Shown here piece after piece: positions 1 to 8,855 of a stretch of 64,000 bases of DNA. A program made the position numbers and the translations under genes. This DNA is from an uncultured Chloroflexota bacterium (GTDB taxonomy: Bacteria; Chloroflexota; Anaerolineae; Anaerolineales; Anaerolineaceae). Numbering within the stretch: the stretch's first letter is position 1; each line of letters opens with the position of its first letter. The DNA is taken from the NCBI GenBank assembly GCA_902786265.1, contig CADACE010000002.1, positions 62,001 through 126,000 on the forward strand. The letters run 5' to 3'. The notes under the pieces were generated by a model, which saw nothing but the letters and a program-made list of their open reading frames with translations, was not told where the DNA came from and did no database searches.

Positions 1-827
1 AGGACTCCATAAATATCTTTTACTGAAAGATTTTTCACTTCCAGACATTTACGCAGATTTTCCGGCTTCGAACGGTCAATATTCAAGGTTGTCGGACGGC
101 CAACCATCATATTGGTAAGTTCCTGCGGGTTGGTATCCTTTGTCATCAGCTCACCGACATAATTGCCTTTCAGCAGAACGACGACGCGGTCCGAGATGTC
201 CATAACTTCATGCAGTTTATGCGTAATAATAACGACTGCCTTGCCGTCTGCTTTCATATTGCGCAACACTGCGAAAAGCTTCTGTGTTTCCTGCGGGGTC
301 AGGACCGCCGTCGGTTCATCCAGGATCAGAATATCAGCGCCCCGGTATAGCTGCTTGACAATTTCCAGTGTCTGCTTTTCGGAAACGGACATATCATAGA
401 CTTTTTTGTCAGGATTTACCACAAAACCATAGCGGTCACAAAAATCCTTTACACGTGTATGAACATTTTTCAGGTCAATTAATTTATTACCTTCATCCAA
501 ACCGAGAATGATATTTTCCGCAGCAGTCATGACTTCCACCAGTTTAAAGTGCTGATGGATCATACCGATATGAAGCGCAAATGCATCAGACGGATTATTG
601 ATGGTAACATGTTTTCCATTAACATAAATGTCTCCACTGTCCGGAGCATAAATGCCCGACAACATATTCATCAATGTGGTTTTTCCGCTGCCATTTTCGC
701 CCAAAAGTGCTAATACTTCTCCGTAATTGATATCCAAACAAACCTTATTGTTTGCCACGACCTTGGCTGCCTTGGCAGCGAAGGTTTTTGTGATATCTAC
801 CATCCTTACAGCGTTTTTAATACTCAA
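1..827 (-). CDS. Sugar/nucleoside-type ABC transporter ATP-binding protein, C-terminus cut by window edge
   Basis: This is the ATP-hydrolysing subunit of an importer of the simple-sugar/nucleoside class, acting on the cytoplasmic face of the membrane. The visible 275 residues hold one complete nucleotide-binding domain: Walker A GENGSGKTT (around residues 41-49), an ABC signature of the form MSVSEKQ, Walker B DILILDEPTAV and the switch histidine in IITHKL. Proteins of this class (RbsA, YufO/NupO) carry two such domains; the second would lie beyond position 1. I chose a TTG start at 827 because AAGGAAG lies six bases upstream; ATG at 803 is the alternative. It follows the BMP-family binding protein gene on the same strand, so nucleoside or a related solute is the likely substrate. 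The permease genes are expected outside the window. Confidence 0.9.
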   Translation of the reverse strand, partial: MSIKNAVRMVDITKTFAAKAAKVVANNKVCLDINYGEVLALLGENGSGKTTLMNMLSGIYAPDSGDIYVNGKHVTINNPSDAFALHIGMIHQHFKLVEVMTAAENIILGLDEGNKLIDLKNVHTRVKDFCDRYGFVVNPDKKVYDMSVSEKQTLEIVKQLYRGADILILDEPTAVLTPQETQKLFAVLRNMKADGKAVVIITHKLHEVMDISDRVVVLLKGNYVGELMTKDTNPQELTNMMVGRPTTLNIDRSKPENLRKCLEVKNLSVKDIYGV

Positions 828-913
828 GGGAGACTTCCTTTCCCCGAAAGATTTTTAGAATCCATCGGTAACTAAAACTTCAGAATAAAAACATTTGTCT
901 TTATATCCCCATA

Positions 914-945
914 AAACAGAATCCCGAAAACCGTGATTCTGTTTT
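914..945. terminator. Symmetric hairpin between the ABC binding protein and ATPase genes
   Basis: The arms AAAACAGAATC and GATTCTGTTTT pair perfectly around an 11-base loop and are flanked by A and T runs, so the structure would work on either strand. With the neighbouring hairpin at 961-989 it probably reduces read-through from the binding-protein gene into the ATPase gene. Confidence 0.55.
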
Positions 946-960
946 ACAGAGCTATAAAAA

Positions 961-989
961 TGCTCGGGGAGTAAAATACCCCCCGAGCA
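961..989 (-). terminator. Rho-independent terminator or attenuator after the BMP gene
   Basis: Arms TGCTCGGGG and CCCCGAGCA form a GC-rich stem. Read on the minus strand the stem is followed by ATTTTTAT. It lies 16 bases past the BMP stop codon, which fits the usual pattern of more binding protein than ATPase being made from one operon. Confidence 0.75.
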
Positions 990-1004
990 GAAACATATCA
1001 ATAA

Positions 1005-2192
1005 TTATTCGTTGGTCAGTTCTGTGATCCCGTCAATACGGATGCTGAAATACGGAGCAGAAATGACTTCAGATTCATGGAAGTATCCGTCAGCAATTGC
1101 TTCTTCGCTGTCCGGAGTCCAGTCGCCATCGGTATCCAAAGCAAACCAGCTGGTCACAGGTTCGCCGCCCATGGTGAAGGTGGAAGTATCGAAGACATGC
1201 AGTGTGCCGTCTTTGATCGCAGCAATGGCAGCTTCAACAGCTTCGGCGGTACCTTCAGCGCAGGATTCACCCAGTTCAGAGATCTGGACGCCATCATGAG
1301 CATAACCGACGGAATAATCTTTCGGCAGAGCTTCGCCCTTCAACGCCAATTCAATCATCGGGGTGTAGAGTTCAACCCAGCAGTTCTGAGCGGAAGTCAG
1401 AGCAGCGGTCGGAGCAACAGCGCGCATGTCAATGTTGTAGCCGACACTGTAAACAGTGGTTCCCTTATCCTGAGCAGCCTGAATCGCGGAAGGTGCACCG
1501 GTGGAGTCAGCATGCTGGCCGATGATAACACAGCCGCGGGCGATCAGAGCTTCAGCAGCGGCAGCTTCAGCGTTGGGATCATACCAGCTGTTGGTATACT
1601 GAACATCCATATAGGCTTCCGGGACGATGGAGCGGATGCCAAGGAAGAAACCGGTGTAACCGGAAACCACTTCAGCGTAAGGATAAGCACCGACATAACC
1701 GATGTGAGGATCAGTGACTGTACCGGCATCCATCAATTCCTTCAGTTTCATACCTGCAACGACACCGGAAACATAGCGGGATTCAAAGGTGTGCGGGAAC
1801 ATGTTGGAAACATTGGTCATTTCTTCTTTCCAGGCGGTATCACCGGTGGAGGCAATGAAATGGACGTCCGGATATTCGCGGGCGGCTTCCATCATGTAAG
1901 CCTGATGACCGTAGGAGTCAGAGATAATAAGTTTGCAGCCCTGTTCAGCAAGGTCAACTGCAGCATCAGTGCATTCCTCAGATTCAGGAATGTTATATTT
2001 GAAGATGATCTGATCAGCGGAAAGACCAAGACGTTCAGCTGCACCCTGGACACCTTCAATATGTGCCTGGTCATAGCCGGAGTTTTCATCATGAACGAGA
2101 ATAACACCGACTTTGAAGTCGTCAGCAGAAACAGCCGCAAAAGCCATCAGCAGTACTGCCAAAACAAGAAACAACGATAAAAACTTTTTCAT
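1005..2192 (-). CDS. BMP-family ABC transporter substrate-binding protein
   Basis: This 395-residue protein is the extracellular solute receptor of the ABC importer. It begins with a hydrophobic signal peptide (residues 1-23) ending AVSA, with no lipobox cysteine, so type I signal peptidase cleavage is more likely than lipid anchoring. The mature part starts FKVGVILVHDEN and continues with the periplasmic-binding-protein type 1 fold typical of BMP/PnrA/Med proteins, including YDQAHIEGVQGA near the start and the GCKLIISDSYGH and IIGQHADSTGAP segments. Family members bind nucleosides or, less often, other small solutes; the exact ligand cannot be read from the sequence. Its start is supported by GGAGAAAAGAAGG upstream. 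The long structured leader upstream is described separately. Confidence 0.88.
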   Translation of the reverse strand: MKKFLSLFLVLAVLLMAFAAVSADDFKVGVILVHDENSGYDQAHIEGVQGAAERLGLSADQIIFKYNIPESEECTDAAVDLAEQGCKLIISDSYGHQAYMMEAAREYPDVHFIASTGDTAWKEEMTNVSNMFPHTFESRYVSGVVAGMKLKELMDAGTVTDPHIGYVGAYPYAEVVSGYTGFFLGIRSIVPEAYMDVQYTNSWYDPNAEAAAAEALIARGCVIIGQHADSTGAPSAIQAAQDKGTTVYSVGYNIDMRAVAPTAALTSAQNCWVELYTPMIELALKGEALPKDYSVGYAHDGVQISELGESCAEGTAEAVEAAIAAIKDGTLHVFDTSTFTMGGEPVTSWFALDTDGDWTPDSEEAIADGYFHESEVISAPYFSIRIDGITELTNE

Positions 2193-2412
2193 CCTTCTTT
2201 TCTCCTTTTGTTTTTTCTTACAGTTTGCTGTAAGTTTTCAGATATACGCTTGTATATCATTTACCACAAAATAACGAAACATTTCGATGAAATGTTGTCT
2301 GACAACTTTATTTTATCTTAAACTTCAGTCTGCTAATACCGCAATTTTGTCATATCTCCAAATGACAAATATCACTTTATAAACGTGTTTTGGTAATTTG
2401 TTTTTTATGTTT
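2193..2412 (-). promoter_or_regulatory. Structured 220-nt leader of the BMP gene
   Basis: Between the predicted transcription start and the BMP start codon there are five separate perfect dyads: TTTGTCAT/ATGACAAA (2346-2369), GTTGTC/GACAAC (2294-2306), ACATTTC/GAAATGT (2279-2295), GATATAC/GTATATC (2241-2258) and CTTACAG/CTGTAAG (2217-2234). The last lies just upstream of the ribosome binding site. I do not recognise a purine or other known riboswitch consensus. The stretch 2413-2541 holds the promoter and the tail of the convergently oriented upstream unit, with no further gene. Confidence 0.5.
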
Positions 2413-2418
2413 TAAAGC

Positions 2419-2448
2419 ATTATAACAAAAGAACAACAGTTTTGTCCA
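2419..2448 (-). promoter_or_regulatory. Sigma-A type promoter for the BMP/ABC operon
   Basis: On the minus strand TGGACA (2448-2443) and TATAAT (2424-2419) are separated by 18 bases. The predicted start is near 2412, giving a leader of about 220 nt before the BMP start codon at 2192. Confidence 0.6.
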
Positions 2449-2493
2449 GACAATTCTTTTTTTTAAATTTATCCCTGCAGCCGCCTTCGGGCA

Positions 2494-2514
2494 GATCCGG
2501 CGATATTCCGGATC
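2494..2514 (-). terminator. Inverted repeat after the ThrE-type genes
   Basis: GATCCGG and CCGGATC are perfect arms around a seven-base loop, 28 bases past the stop codon of the exporter gene at 2542. There is no clear U-run, so this may act as an RNA 3'-end stabiliser or weak terminator. Confidence 0.35.
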
Positions 2515-2541
2515 GGACGCAAGATAAACTACCTTCCCGGT

Positions 2542-3009
2542 CTATCGTCTGTTCTCTTTCGTACGCTTCCGTTTCTGCGCTACTGCTGAAACAAAAGTGA
2601 GCACGATCATTGTACCGAGCACAATGCTGAGTGTATCCTCCAAAAGCATGGAACCATATTCCACAAAATCCTCCTGGGAATCCGTAACAAAACCCCGCAT
2701 ACAATAATAGAGATATCCTCCGGGGATCATGGGGATAATGGCCGGCGTATAAATGACGGAAACCGGCATATGAAACAACCTGGCTCCGATTTCTGAATAA
2801 ACTGTCACACCCAGCGCGGCAAAAATCATTCCGATGGCATTAGCCCTCCAAACCTGTTTGGCAGCCAGATACAGCAGCCATCCCAGGGAAGCTCCCACAA
2901 AAGTCACAGGTAAATGCTTCGGGCGGATATGGAATATGATAGCGAATCCTAGCCCGGCGATACCTGCAGACAATATCTGAATCACTTCAGGACGCATAAT
3001 AATACTCAT
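2542..3009 (-). CDS. Threonine/serine exporter family, small subunit (YjjB/ThrE C-terminal type)
   Basis: This 155-residue, four- to five-helix membrane protein matches the C-terminal half of ThrE, which in many bacteria is a separate YjjB-like subunit. Typical features are the GLGFAIIFHIRPKHLP segment near the N-terminus and the VIYTPAIIPMIPGGYLYY motif around residues 84-101, which is highly characteristic of the family. Its ATG overlaps the stop codon of the larger subunit by four bases, so the two are translationally coupled. Family members export threonine, serine or succinate; the substrate here is not determined. The C-terminal RKRKRTKENRR tail should be cytoplasmic. Confidence 0.85.
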   Translation of the reverse strand: MSIIMRPEVIQILSAGIAGLGFAIIFHIRPKHLPVTFVGASLGWLLYLAAKQVWRANAIGMIFAALGVTVYSEIGARLFHMPVSVIYTPAIIPMIPGGYLYYCMRGFVTDSQEDFVEYGSMLLEDTLSIVLGTMIVLTFVSAVAQKRKRTKENRR

Positions 3010-3767
3010 AACAGCCTCCCCATTACCGCCCAGACCACCACATAACCGATTGCGATGGAAAGAGCGCGCAGCACCGCATCAAACATGGAAAGCACCCCGC
3101 TGATGGTATCTCCCATCACCATATCATGAATACTGTTGCAGAAAGCCAAACCGGGAATCAGCAGCATGATATCTCCGATTATGATCAGGTCACTGTCCAA
3201 AACAGGGAAAAAACGCTTCCCGACCAAAGCCATAAATGTCAGTATTGCCGAAAGAATAACGTTGTCAACCATTTTATTGTTATTAAATCCGCTCAACCGC
3301 ACTTTCACAAATCGAAGGGTCAGCGCTATCGGTACGGAATAAAGCATATCCTGCCAGCTTCCGCCAAAAAACAGCGTAAAAAATGATGCCGAAATGGCAT
3401 ATGCGAAATAAATCATAAACGGAGGATAAGGAGCTGAATTGCGGATCCTTTCCATCTCTTTTCCGATACAAGCCATATCTTTCATCCCGCCGCAGATTTT
3501 CCGGGAAAGGTCGTTCAGCTCATCGACCTTATCCAGATCCGTATCGATCCGTGTAATGCGCCGTGCTCTGGTGATGATCGTATCACCGGGAGCCGTCAGC
3601 GTAAGGATAATGCTTGAATTGATCGCGTGGACCTGACAATCGCGGAATTCAAATGCGGAAGACAGCCGCATGGTGGTATCTTCAACCCGGTTCACATCCG
3701 CCCCATTGGAAAGAAGCATCTCTCCGATATCCAATATTAAGTTGATTCTATTATCAGTATCATTCAT
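3006..3767 (-). CDS. Threonine/serine exporter family, large subunit (YjjP/ThrE N-terminal type, DUF1212)
   Basis: The 253-residue product corresponds to the N-terminal half of ThrE. Residues 1-110 are soluble and contain the family hallmark LLSNGADVNRVEDTTMRLS followed by INSSIILTL and ARRITRIDTDLDKVDELNDLSRKI. Residues 120-253 form about five membrane helices. In the family the soluble part contains a conserved hydrolase-like region ahead of the transport domain. It is the first gene of a two-gene unit with the YjjB-type subunit (4-bp overlap) and is divergently oriented from the EutH-like gene, with 81 bases between the two start codons. Confidence 0.87.
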   Translation of the reverse strand: MNDTDNRINLILDIGEMLLSNGADVNRVEDTTMRLSSAFEFRDCQVHAINSSIILTLTAPGDTIITRARRITRIDTDLDKVDELNDLSRKICGGMKDMACIGKEMERIRNSAPYPPFMIYFAYAISASFFTLFFGGSWQDMLYSVPIALTLRFVKVRLSGFNNNKMVDNVILSAILTFMALVGKRFFPVLDSDLIIIGDIMLLIPGLAFCNSIHDMVMGDTISGVLSMFDAVLRALSIAIGYVVVWAVMGRLL

Positions 3768-3848
3768 ATATATTTCTTTCCGCTCACCACATATCGCTAA
3801 ACACTATTATAATGTATGCGGAATTTTTCTTCGAAAGAAGGCAGAAAA

Positions 3849-4928
3849 ATGAACGTAGTTATTTCATGGATCCTTGCAATTTTTGCCGTTATCGGCGGTT
3901 TGGATTTTCTTTTCGGGAACAAGCTCGGTCTTGGAAGCAAATTTGAGCGGGCTCTCGCCCTGATGGGGCCGATGGCTACATCTATCACCGGTGTTATCGT
4001 GATGGTTCCCGTTCTTACACTTGCGCTGCAGAAGACCATTGTTCCGCTTTTTGGAAAAATCGGTTTCGATCCCGGTGTTTTCGGCGGGTTGATCCCGATC
4101 GATTGGGGCGGTTTTTTCCTTGCGAAGGATCTTGCCATTGATTCCCGGCTTGGTTTATTCGGCGGGGTCAATGTCGCCGGTACTTTCGGAACTGTTCTGA
4201 GCTTCGCGATCCCGCTTGGTATGCGTGTATTAAAGGAGAAAAATAAGCAGGACGCCTTTGCCCGCGGCATTCTCGAAGGCCTTGTGATTTTACCCATCAG
4301 CCTGATTCTTGGCGGTCTTGCTGCAGGTCTGGGATTCATAGAAATTCTCTGGCACAGTCTGCCGATTTTTATTCTTTCCGGTCTCGTTCTGCTCGGGATC
4401 TGGAAAAACCTGCCATTGATGGTTCGTATTTTCACTGTTTTTTCCCAAATTCTCCGTGCCATCGGGATCTTCGGCATCACGATCGGAGCCTTCCAGCAGA
4501 TGTCAGGTGTCACGATCATTCCGATCATCACACCGATTCTTGATGCCATGCGCATCATTTGTATGATCACTGTCACCATGCTCGGCTGTCTGCCGCTTTC
4601 CGATTTTCTGACCAGGATCCTGCGGAAACCGCTGGAAATTCTTGCGAAGAAAATCCGTACATCACCGGAAGCGCTCTCCGGCCCTATCATGACCGTTGCC
4701 AGCGGCACAGCGGGTATCATCGGCATGCAGGATTATGATGAACGCGGCATCGAACTGAACGCGGCTTTTGTTGTTTTCGCGGTTTCAGCACTGTCAGCAC
4801 AATTGTCTTTTATTCTCAATAATGTTCCGGATTATACGCTCCCTTACATGGTCACAAAATTCGGCGGCGGTTTTCTGGCTGTCATTTTCTCTGTCTGGAT
4901 GATGAACCGCAGAGAAAATAAGCAATAA
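3849..4928 (+). CDS. EutH-family (ethanolamine permease-like) membrane protein
   Basis: This 359-residue polytopic membrane protein resembles EutH. The strongest marks are the repeated-helix pattern, DPGVFGGLIPIDWGGFFLAKDLA (about residues 81-103, matching the GGFFLAKELA region of EutH) and a TFGTVLSFAIPLGM segment followed by RGILEGLVILPISLILGGLAAG. I placed the start at ATG 3849 because AAGAAGG lies seven bases upstream; an in-frame ATG at 3816 has none. TATAAT at about 3809 is a probable -10 box. EutH proteins facilitate ethanolamine entry at low pH. No other eut gene, lyase or microcompartment shell gene is in this window, so the true substrate is open. Confidence 0.78.
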   Translation: MNVVISWILAIFAVIGGLDFLFGNKLGLGSKFERALALMGPMATSITGVIVMVPVLTLALQKTIVPLFGKIGFDPGVFGGLIPIDWGGFFLAKDLAIDSRLGLFGGVNVAGTFGTVLSFAIPLGMRVLKEKNKQDAFARGILEGLVILPISLILGGLAAGLGFIEILWHSLPIFILSGLVLLGIWKNLPLMVRIFTVFSQILRAIGIFGITIGAFQQMSGVTIIPIITPILDAMRIICMITVTMLGCLPLSDFLTRILRKPLEILAKKIRTSPEALSGPIMTVASGTAGIIGMQDYDERGIELNAAFVVFAVSALSAQLSFILNNVPDYTLPYMVTKFGGGFLAVIFSVWMMNRRENKQ

Positions 4929-5000
4929 GAAATCACAGCTGAGAAATAGATTATAATAGACTGAGTGTTAATAAGTTTTTGAAACCTTCGGAGTAATAAA

Positions 5001-6137
5001 ATGGTAGAAATTCGTGCTGTTGATACAGAAAACAAAAAACAGGTGAAAGAATTTGTTCAATTTCACTATGATTTATACAAAACCTGTCCGCAGTGGGTCC
5101 CGCCCTTCCGCAATGATATCGAAATCATGCTGAACAAAAAAAAGCACCCCTTTTATGAACATTCGGACGCCGCCTTCTTCACAGCCTGGAAAGACGGAAA
5201 AATGGTCGGACGCACCGCGGTCCTGAATAACACTGCCTACAATGAATATCACAAACAGAACAGCGGTGATATTTTCCTGTTTGATTCCATTGATGATCAG
5301 GAAGTCGCCAATGCCCTGTTTGACGCGGCCGCCAAATGGGCCAAATCCAAGGGTCTTGATAAGCTGAAAGGCCCGAAAGGATTTTCTCTCTTCGACGGGT
5401 ACGGCGTACTTGTAGAAGGTTTTGAACGACGGCAGTCCATGAATTTCTCGTGCTACAATTATGCATATTACCAGAAGCTATACGAAAATTACGGTTTTTA
5501 CAAAATCAATGAATATATCACCATGCTTGCGGATGTCAATGATTTCCAGATGCCGGAAAAGGTTTATAAAGTTGCGGAAATCGTCAAAAAACGCGGCAAA
5601 CTGAAAATCAAGACCTACAGCAACAAGGCTGAAATCAAGAAAGATGCCTCCCGCATCGCCCAGATGTATTTCGATTCATTCAAAAACAACTGGGAATATT
5701 TCCCGCTGACTCAGAGCGAATTTGATTTCTTTGTCGATAACGTCCTCACCTTCGTTGTTCCTGGCCTGCTGAGATTTATTACAGATGAAAACGATGACAT
5801 TGTCGGTTTCCTGGTCAACTTCCCGGATGTCTCTGCGGCCATGCAGCGCCACAGCGGCAGTCTGCTGAATCCTGCACTTCTCGTTGACCTGCTGCTGGAA
5901 ATGAAGAAAACGAACAGCTGTGCCATGAACGGTTTGGGAATTCTTGAAAAATATCACAAGAGCGGCGGTAATGCCCTGCTTTACGCCTCCATGATGGATA
6001 TCATGAAAGAATATCCGCAGTTCCGGTATGTGGAAGCAGTCCAGATGGCTGAATCCGCCCATGAGGTACAGCAGGAAATGGCCACACTTGGACTCAAACC
6101 GATCAAACGCCATCGTGTTTATGAGGTAGCGATCTGA
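5001..6137 (+). CDS. GNAT-fold protein of unknown substrate (YghO-like)
   Basis: The 378-residue soluble protein resembles a widespread family annotated as N-acetyltransferase or YghO-like. It opens with MVEIRAVDTENKKQVKEFVQFHYDLYK and has an N-terminal half with GRTAVLNN and LKGPKGFSLFDGYGVLVEGFE, then a second half with a GNAT-like strand pair (LLRFITDENDDIVGFLVNFPD) and a helix with GLGILEKYHKSGGNALLYASM. The acetyl-CoA pyrophosphate loop is not clearly of R-x-x-G-x-G/A type, so acyl transfer is only inferred. CGGAG lies nine bases before the start. The following membrane protein begins eight bases past the stop, suggesting co-transcription. Confidence 0.6.
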   Translation: MVEIRAVDTENKKQVKEFVQFHYDLYKTCPQWVPPFRNDIEIMLNKKKHPFYEHSDAAFFTAWKDGKMVGRTAVLNNTAYNEYHKQNSGDIFLFDSIDDQEVANALFDAAAKWAKSKGLDKLKGPKGFSLFDGYGVLVEGFERRQSMNFSCYNYAYYQKLYENYGFYKINEYITMLADVNDFQMPEKVYKVAEIVKKRGKLKIKTYSNKAEIKKDASRIAQMYFDSFKNNWEYFPLTQSEFDFFVDNVLTFVVPGLLRFITDENDDIVGFLVNFPDVSAAMQRHSGSLLNPALLVDLLLEMKKTNSCAMNGLGILEKYHKSGGNALLYASMMDIMKEYPQFRYVEAVQMAESAHEVQQEMATLGLKPIKRHRVYEVAI

Positions 6138-6144
6138 GAGAGCA

Positions 6145-7362
6145 ATGAACGTCTCTCCGCTTCGTAAATTATTTGCTTTCAGGCCGTCTGTACTTCTGAT
6201 CAGTATCGCGGCCGCAGTTGTACTGATCGTACCTACTGTTCTGTTTACGGTCAGTACGAATTACGGAAGCAGTTTTTACAGTTACTGGCTCACAGGACGC
6301 GTGTTGTTTGCACAGGGTCAGAATCCTTACGCGGATGAGCTCTTTGAACAGGTACAGGCAAGATATCCGGAAGATCATAATGTCAGCGGTTTTTCACTGC
6401 CGCTGTATGCTATCCTTCCGGTCTTGCCTTTTTCATTTATCAACAATTTCACTGTTGCGCTGATCCTCTGGCGGATTTTTCTGCAGGCAGCGCTGATATT
6501 CGGCGGATTCCGTCTTATCCGCGCTTTCCGCATTCAAAACCGGATAACACCCGGAGCTGTATGCGCAGCGATCCTGATACTGAATTATTACGCGATCGCT
6601 GCATTGACCGACGGCGATATCTCCATTCTTGCCATCGCTTTTTTTCTGATTGGTATGGCAGCGCTGCAGGATGGCGAAGCGGAATTATGCGGGATCATGT
6701 TCGCATTTTCAACAATAAAATGTTCGCTTACGATATTACCTGTAATATGGGTCTGTCTCTGGGCATTATCACACCGCGGGGGCGGGATCATAGCAGCCTG
6801 GACCGCTATGGTCGCCGTGCTCCTGTTTCTGATCGGAATGCTGCTGCAGACTGACTGGTTCATGCTTTATCTGCGATCAATTGTGTATTACCTGAAATAT
6901 ATGAACCCTACAAACCTTTCCCGCTTACTCGAAAACTGGCAGCCGGAACTGGGAGGAAGGATCGGCTGGGCAATTTCAGGCATATTTATTGCTATATTAA
7001 TCATAGAATGGATCGTCAACGCGAAAAAGGACATCAACGCACTGGAATGGGTCCTGGCATTGACGCTGAGCATCGGTTTTCTTGTGGGTATTCCCAATAT
7101 CGGAAAACATCTTTTCATTTTATGGATCCCCACAATTTATGCCATTGATAAAATGCAGCTGCGTTGGGAAAACAGAGGAAAAACATACGGGATCATCCTT
7201 TCAGCCCTTTTTTTCATTCTTCCGTGGGTCTTCCAGTTATTTGTTTTTCCGGACTGGAAAAACCCGGTCAGCAACCTGAATGCTGCCGGCCCCCTGGTTC
7301 TGACATTTCTGCTGTATTGGAACCGGTGGTGGATCATAGATACTTTTGTTGATCAGTATTGA
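6145..7362 (+). CDS. GT87/DUF2029-like integral membrane glycosyltransferase candidate
   Basis: This 405-residue protein has about ten hydrophobic helices. Its first extracytoplasmic loop reads YSYWLTGRVLFAQGQNPYADELFEQV, which matches the pattern seen in GT87 (DUF2029) mannosyltransferase-like proteins, where a short loop after helix 1 contains a G-x-NPY element. No separate soluble domain is present. GT-C enzymes of this type use polyprenyl-phosphate sugars on the outer face of the membrane; the acceptor here is unknown. It starts eight bases after the preceding GNAT-fold gene and is followed by a CapA-type gene, so an envelope polysaccharide role is possible. Confidence 0.6.
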   Translation: MNVSPLRKLFAFRPSVLLISIAAAVVLIVPTVLFTVSTNYGSSFYSYWLTGRVLFAQGQNPYADELFEQVQARYPEDHNVSGFSLPLYAILPVLPFSFINNFTVALILWRIFLQAALIFGGFRLIRAFRIQNRITPGAVCAAILILNYYAIAALTDGDISILAIAFFLIGMAALQDGEAELCGIMFAFSTIKCSLTILPVIWVCLWALSHRGGGIIAAWTAMVAVLLFLIGMLLQTDWFMLYLRSIVYYLKYMNPTNLSRLLENWQPELGGRIGWAISGIFIAILIIEWIVNAKKDINALEWVLALTLSIGFLVGIPNIGKHLFILWIPTIYAIDKMQLRWENRGKTYGIILSALFFILPWVFQLFVFPDWKNPVSNLNAAGPLVLTFLLYWNRWWIIDTFVDQY

Positions 7363-7418
7363 TCAATTTCTGCAAAAAACAGACAGAGAACTTTATACCA
7401 AAGGATATAAACCGAATT

Positions 7419-8855
7419 ATGAAAAAAATCATTACACTTCTTGCAATTCTGGTCACCTTCATTATTACGTCCGGGACCTCCGCACAAGACCAGGTTGTCG
7501 AAGCTTCAAGGCGCTTGTACGCGGTTTCAGCACCATACCTGACAATATCGGATGATATATCATTTTCATCTTTGCAGTGCTTTTGGGACGGCTCATGTGA
7601 TTTGCTCGATGACGGAGCTGACGGAATATCTGTTTTGCTGGTTTCAGAAGAAGAATTGCCGTCGCTGATCTCTGTTTTCGGAAAAGAACCGGCAAAAAGA
7701 CATATCAAAGTGCTGCCAAGAGCAGAATTGTATACAGACAATAATCTTGCCCGGACCTGGATGATCATTCCGTTCGAAGATATCGAACCACGGCGGAAAA
7801 TCATCACAGTCGATGAAGCGGATATTTTATTCAATCAATTTGATCCGGATACCTGGCCGCTGACTGCTGTTATCGGTGAAGTTCAGGAAGGCACGGATAT
7901 TACAACACTTCCCGTGAGCAACCGGGATGCCTCTAAACTCTCTAATGTTGTTCTGACCGGAGTTACAGCCATGGTCCGGGGCACCGCGGCCTATATGGAC
8001 CTTGACCCGCTCTATCCGGCGTCCCTGATTCGGGAACCGCTCGTTGCGGCGGATATTCTCCATATCAACAATGAAGTTCCTTTCACTGAAAAATGTGATA
8101 TCAAGGAACACCGCAGCGGCCTGGTTTTCTGCAGCAGGCCTTCCTATATGGCATTACTGGAAGATATCGGTACAGATGTTATCGAACTGGACGGAGATCA
8201 TTTCCAGGATCATGGAGAAGACCCTGTTTATCTCACACTCGATATATATGATGAAGCTAAAATTCCCTATTACGGCGGAGGGCATAACAAGCAGGAAGCC
8301 CAGCAGCCGCTGCTGATTTCGCATAACGGGAACCGCTTTGCTTTTCTGGGATGCAATGCGAAGGAAATCGGTTACGCGTCCGCATCCGAAACACGGCCCG
8401 GCGCCGTTCACTGCGATATTGAGCTGATGAAGCAGCAGATCAAAGAACTGCGGAAACAGGGAATTATTCCCATTGTAACCTTCCAGCATCTTGAAGTGTT
8501 TCAGGTAAAACCTGTTGATCAGGTCAAAGCTGATTTTGAAGCGGTTCGTGACGCGGGCGCTGTGATCGTCAGCGGTTCCCAATCTCATATTCCGATGGAA
8601 TTTGATGTCTCCAACATGACTTTTGTTCACTATGGACTGGGGAACCTGTTTTTTGACCAGGTATTTTTCCTGCCTGAAACCGCTGAGGCGTTCATAGACC
8701 GCCATATCTTCTATGACGGCAATTATATCAACACAGAATTACTGACGATCCGCTTTACAAATACCGCGCTCAGCCATTATATGGAACCGGCAGACCGGGC
8801 TCAGCTGCTTGACCGTATTTTCAAAGTTTCTGTAGTCGAAGGTCTGGGCGAATGA
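7419..8855 (+). CDS. Secreted CapA/PGA_cap-type protein
   Basis: The 478-residue product has an N-terminal signal peptide (MKKIITLLAILVTFIITSGTSAQ) and a CapA-like metallophosphatase-fold domain in its C-terminal two thirds. Recognisable elements are VVLTGVTAMVRG, LHINNEVPFTE, ELDGDHFQDHG, IPIVTFQHLEVF and SGSQSHIPMEFDV with VHYGLGNLFFDQ, which parallel the DGDTM-like, NLE, N-H-D, WG-E and HPH-V / YSLGNF motifs of CapA. The residues diverge from the consensus (NNE for NLE), so activity is not assured. I chose ATG 7419, which puts the signal peptide at the N-terminus; an AAGGA lies 13 bases upstream, rather far. Its stop overlaps the elp3 start by four bases. Confidence 0.72.
   Translation: MKKIITLLAILVTFIITSGTSAQDQVVEASRRLYAVSAPYLTISDDISFSSLQCFWDGSCDLLDDGADGISVLLVSEEELPSLISVFGKEPAKRHIKVLPRAELYTDNNLARTWMIIPFEDIEPRRKIITVDEADILFNQFDPDTWPLTAVIGEVQEGTDITTLPVSNRDASKLSNVVLTGVTAMVRGTAAYMDLDPLYPASLIREPLVAADILHINNEVPFTEKCDIKEHRSGLVFCSRPSYMALLEDIGTDVIELDGDHFQDHGEDPVYLTLDIYDEAKIPYYGGGHNKQEAQQPLLISHNGNRFAFLGCNAKEIGYASASETRPGAVHCDIELMKQQIKELRKQGIIPIVTFQHLEVFQVKPVDQVKADFEAVRDAGAVIVSGSQSHIPMEFDVSNMTFVHYGLGNLFFDQVFFLPETAEAFIDRHIFYDGNYINTELLTIRFTNTALSHYMEPADRAQLLDRIFKVSVVEGLGE

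Noticed and set aside
1077..2180. 367-codon plus-strand open frame opposite the BMP gene
   Set aside because: Shadow of the BMP-family coding sequence; composition and lack of start signals argue against a gene.
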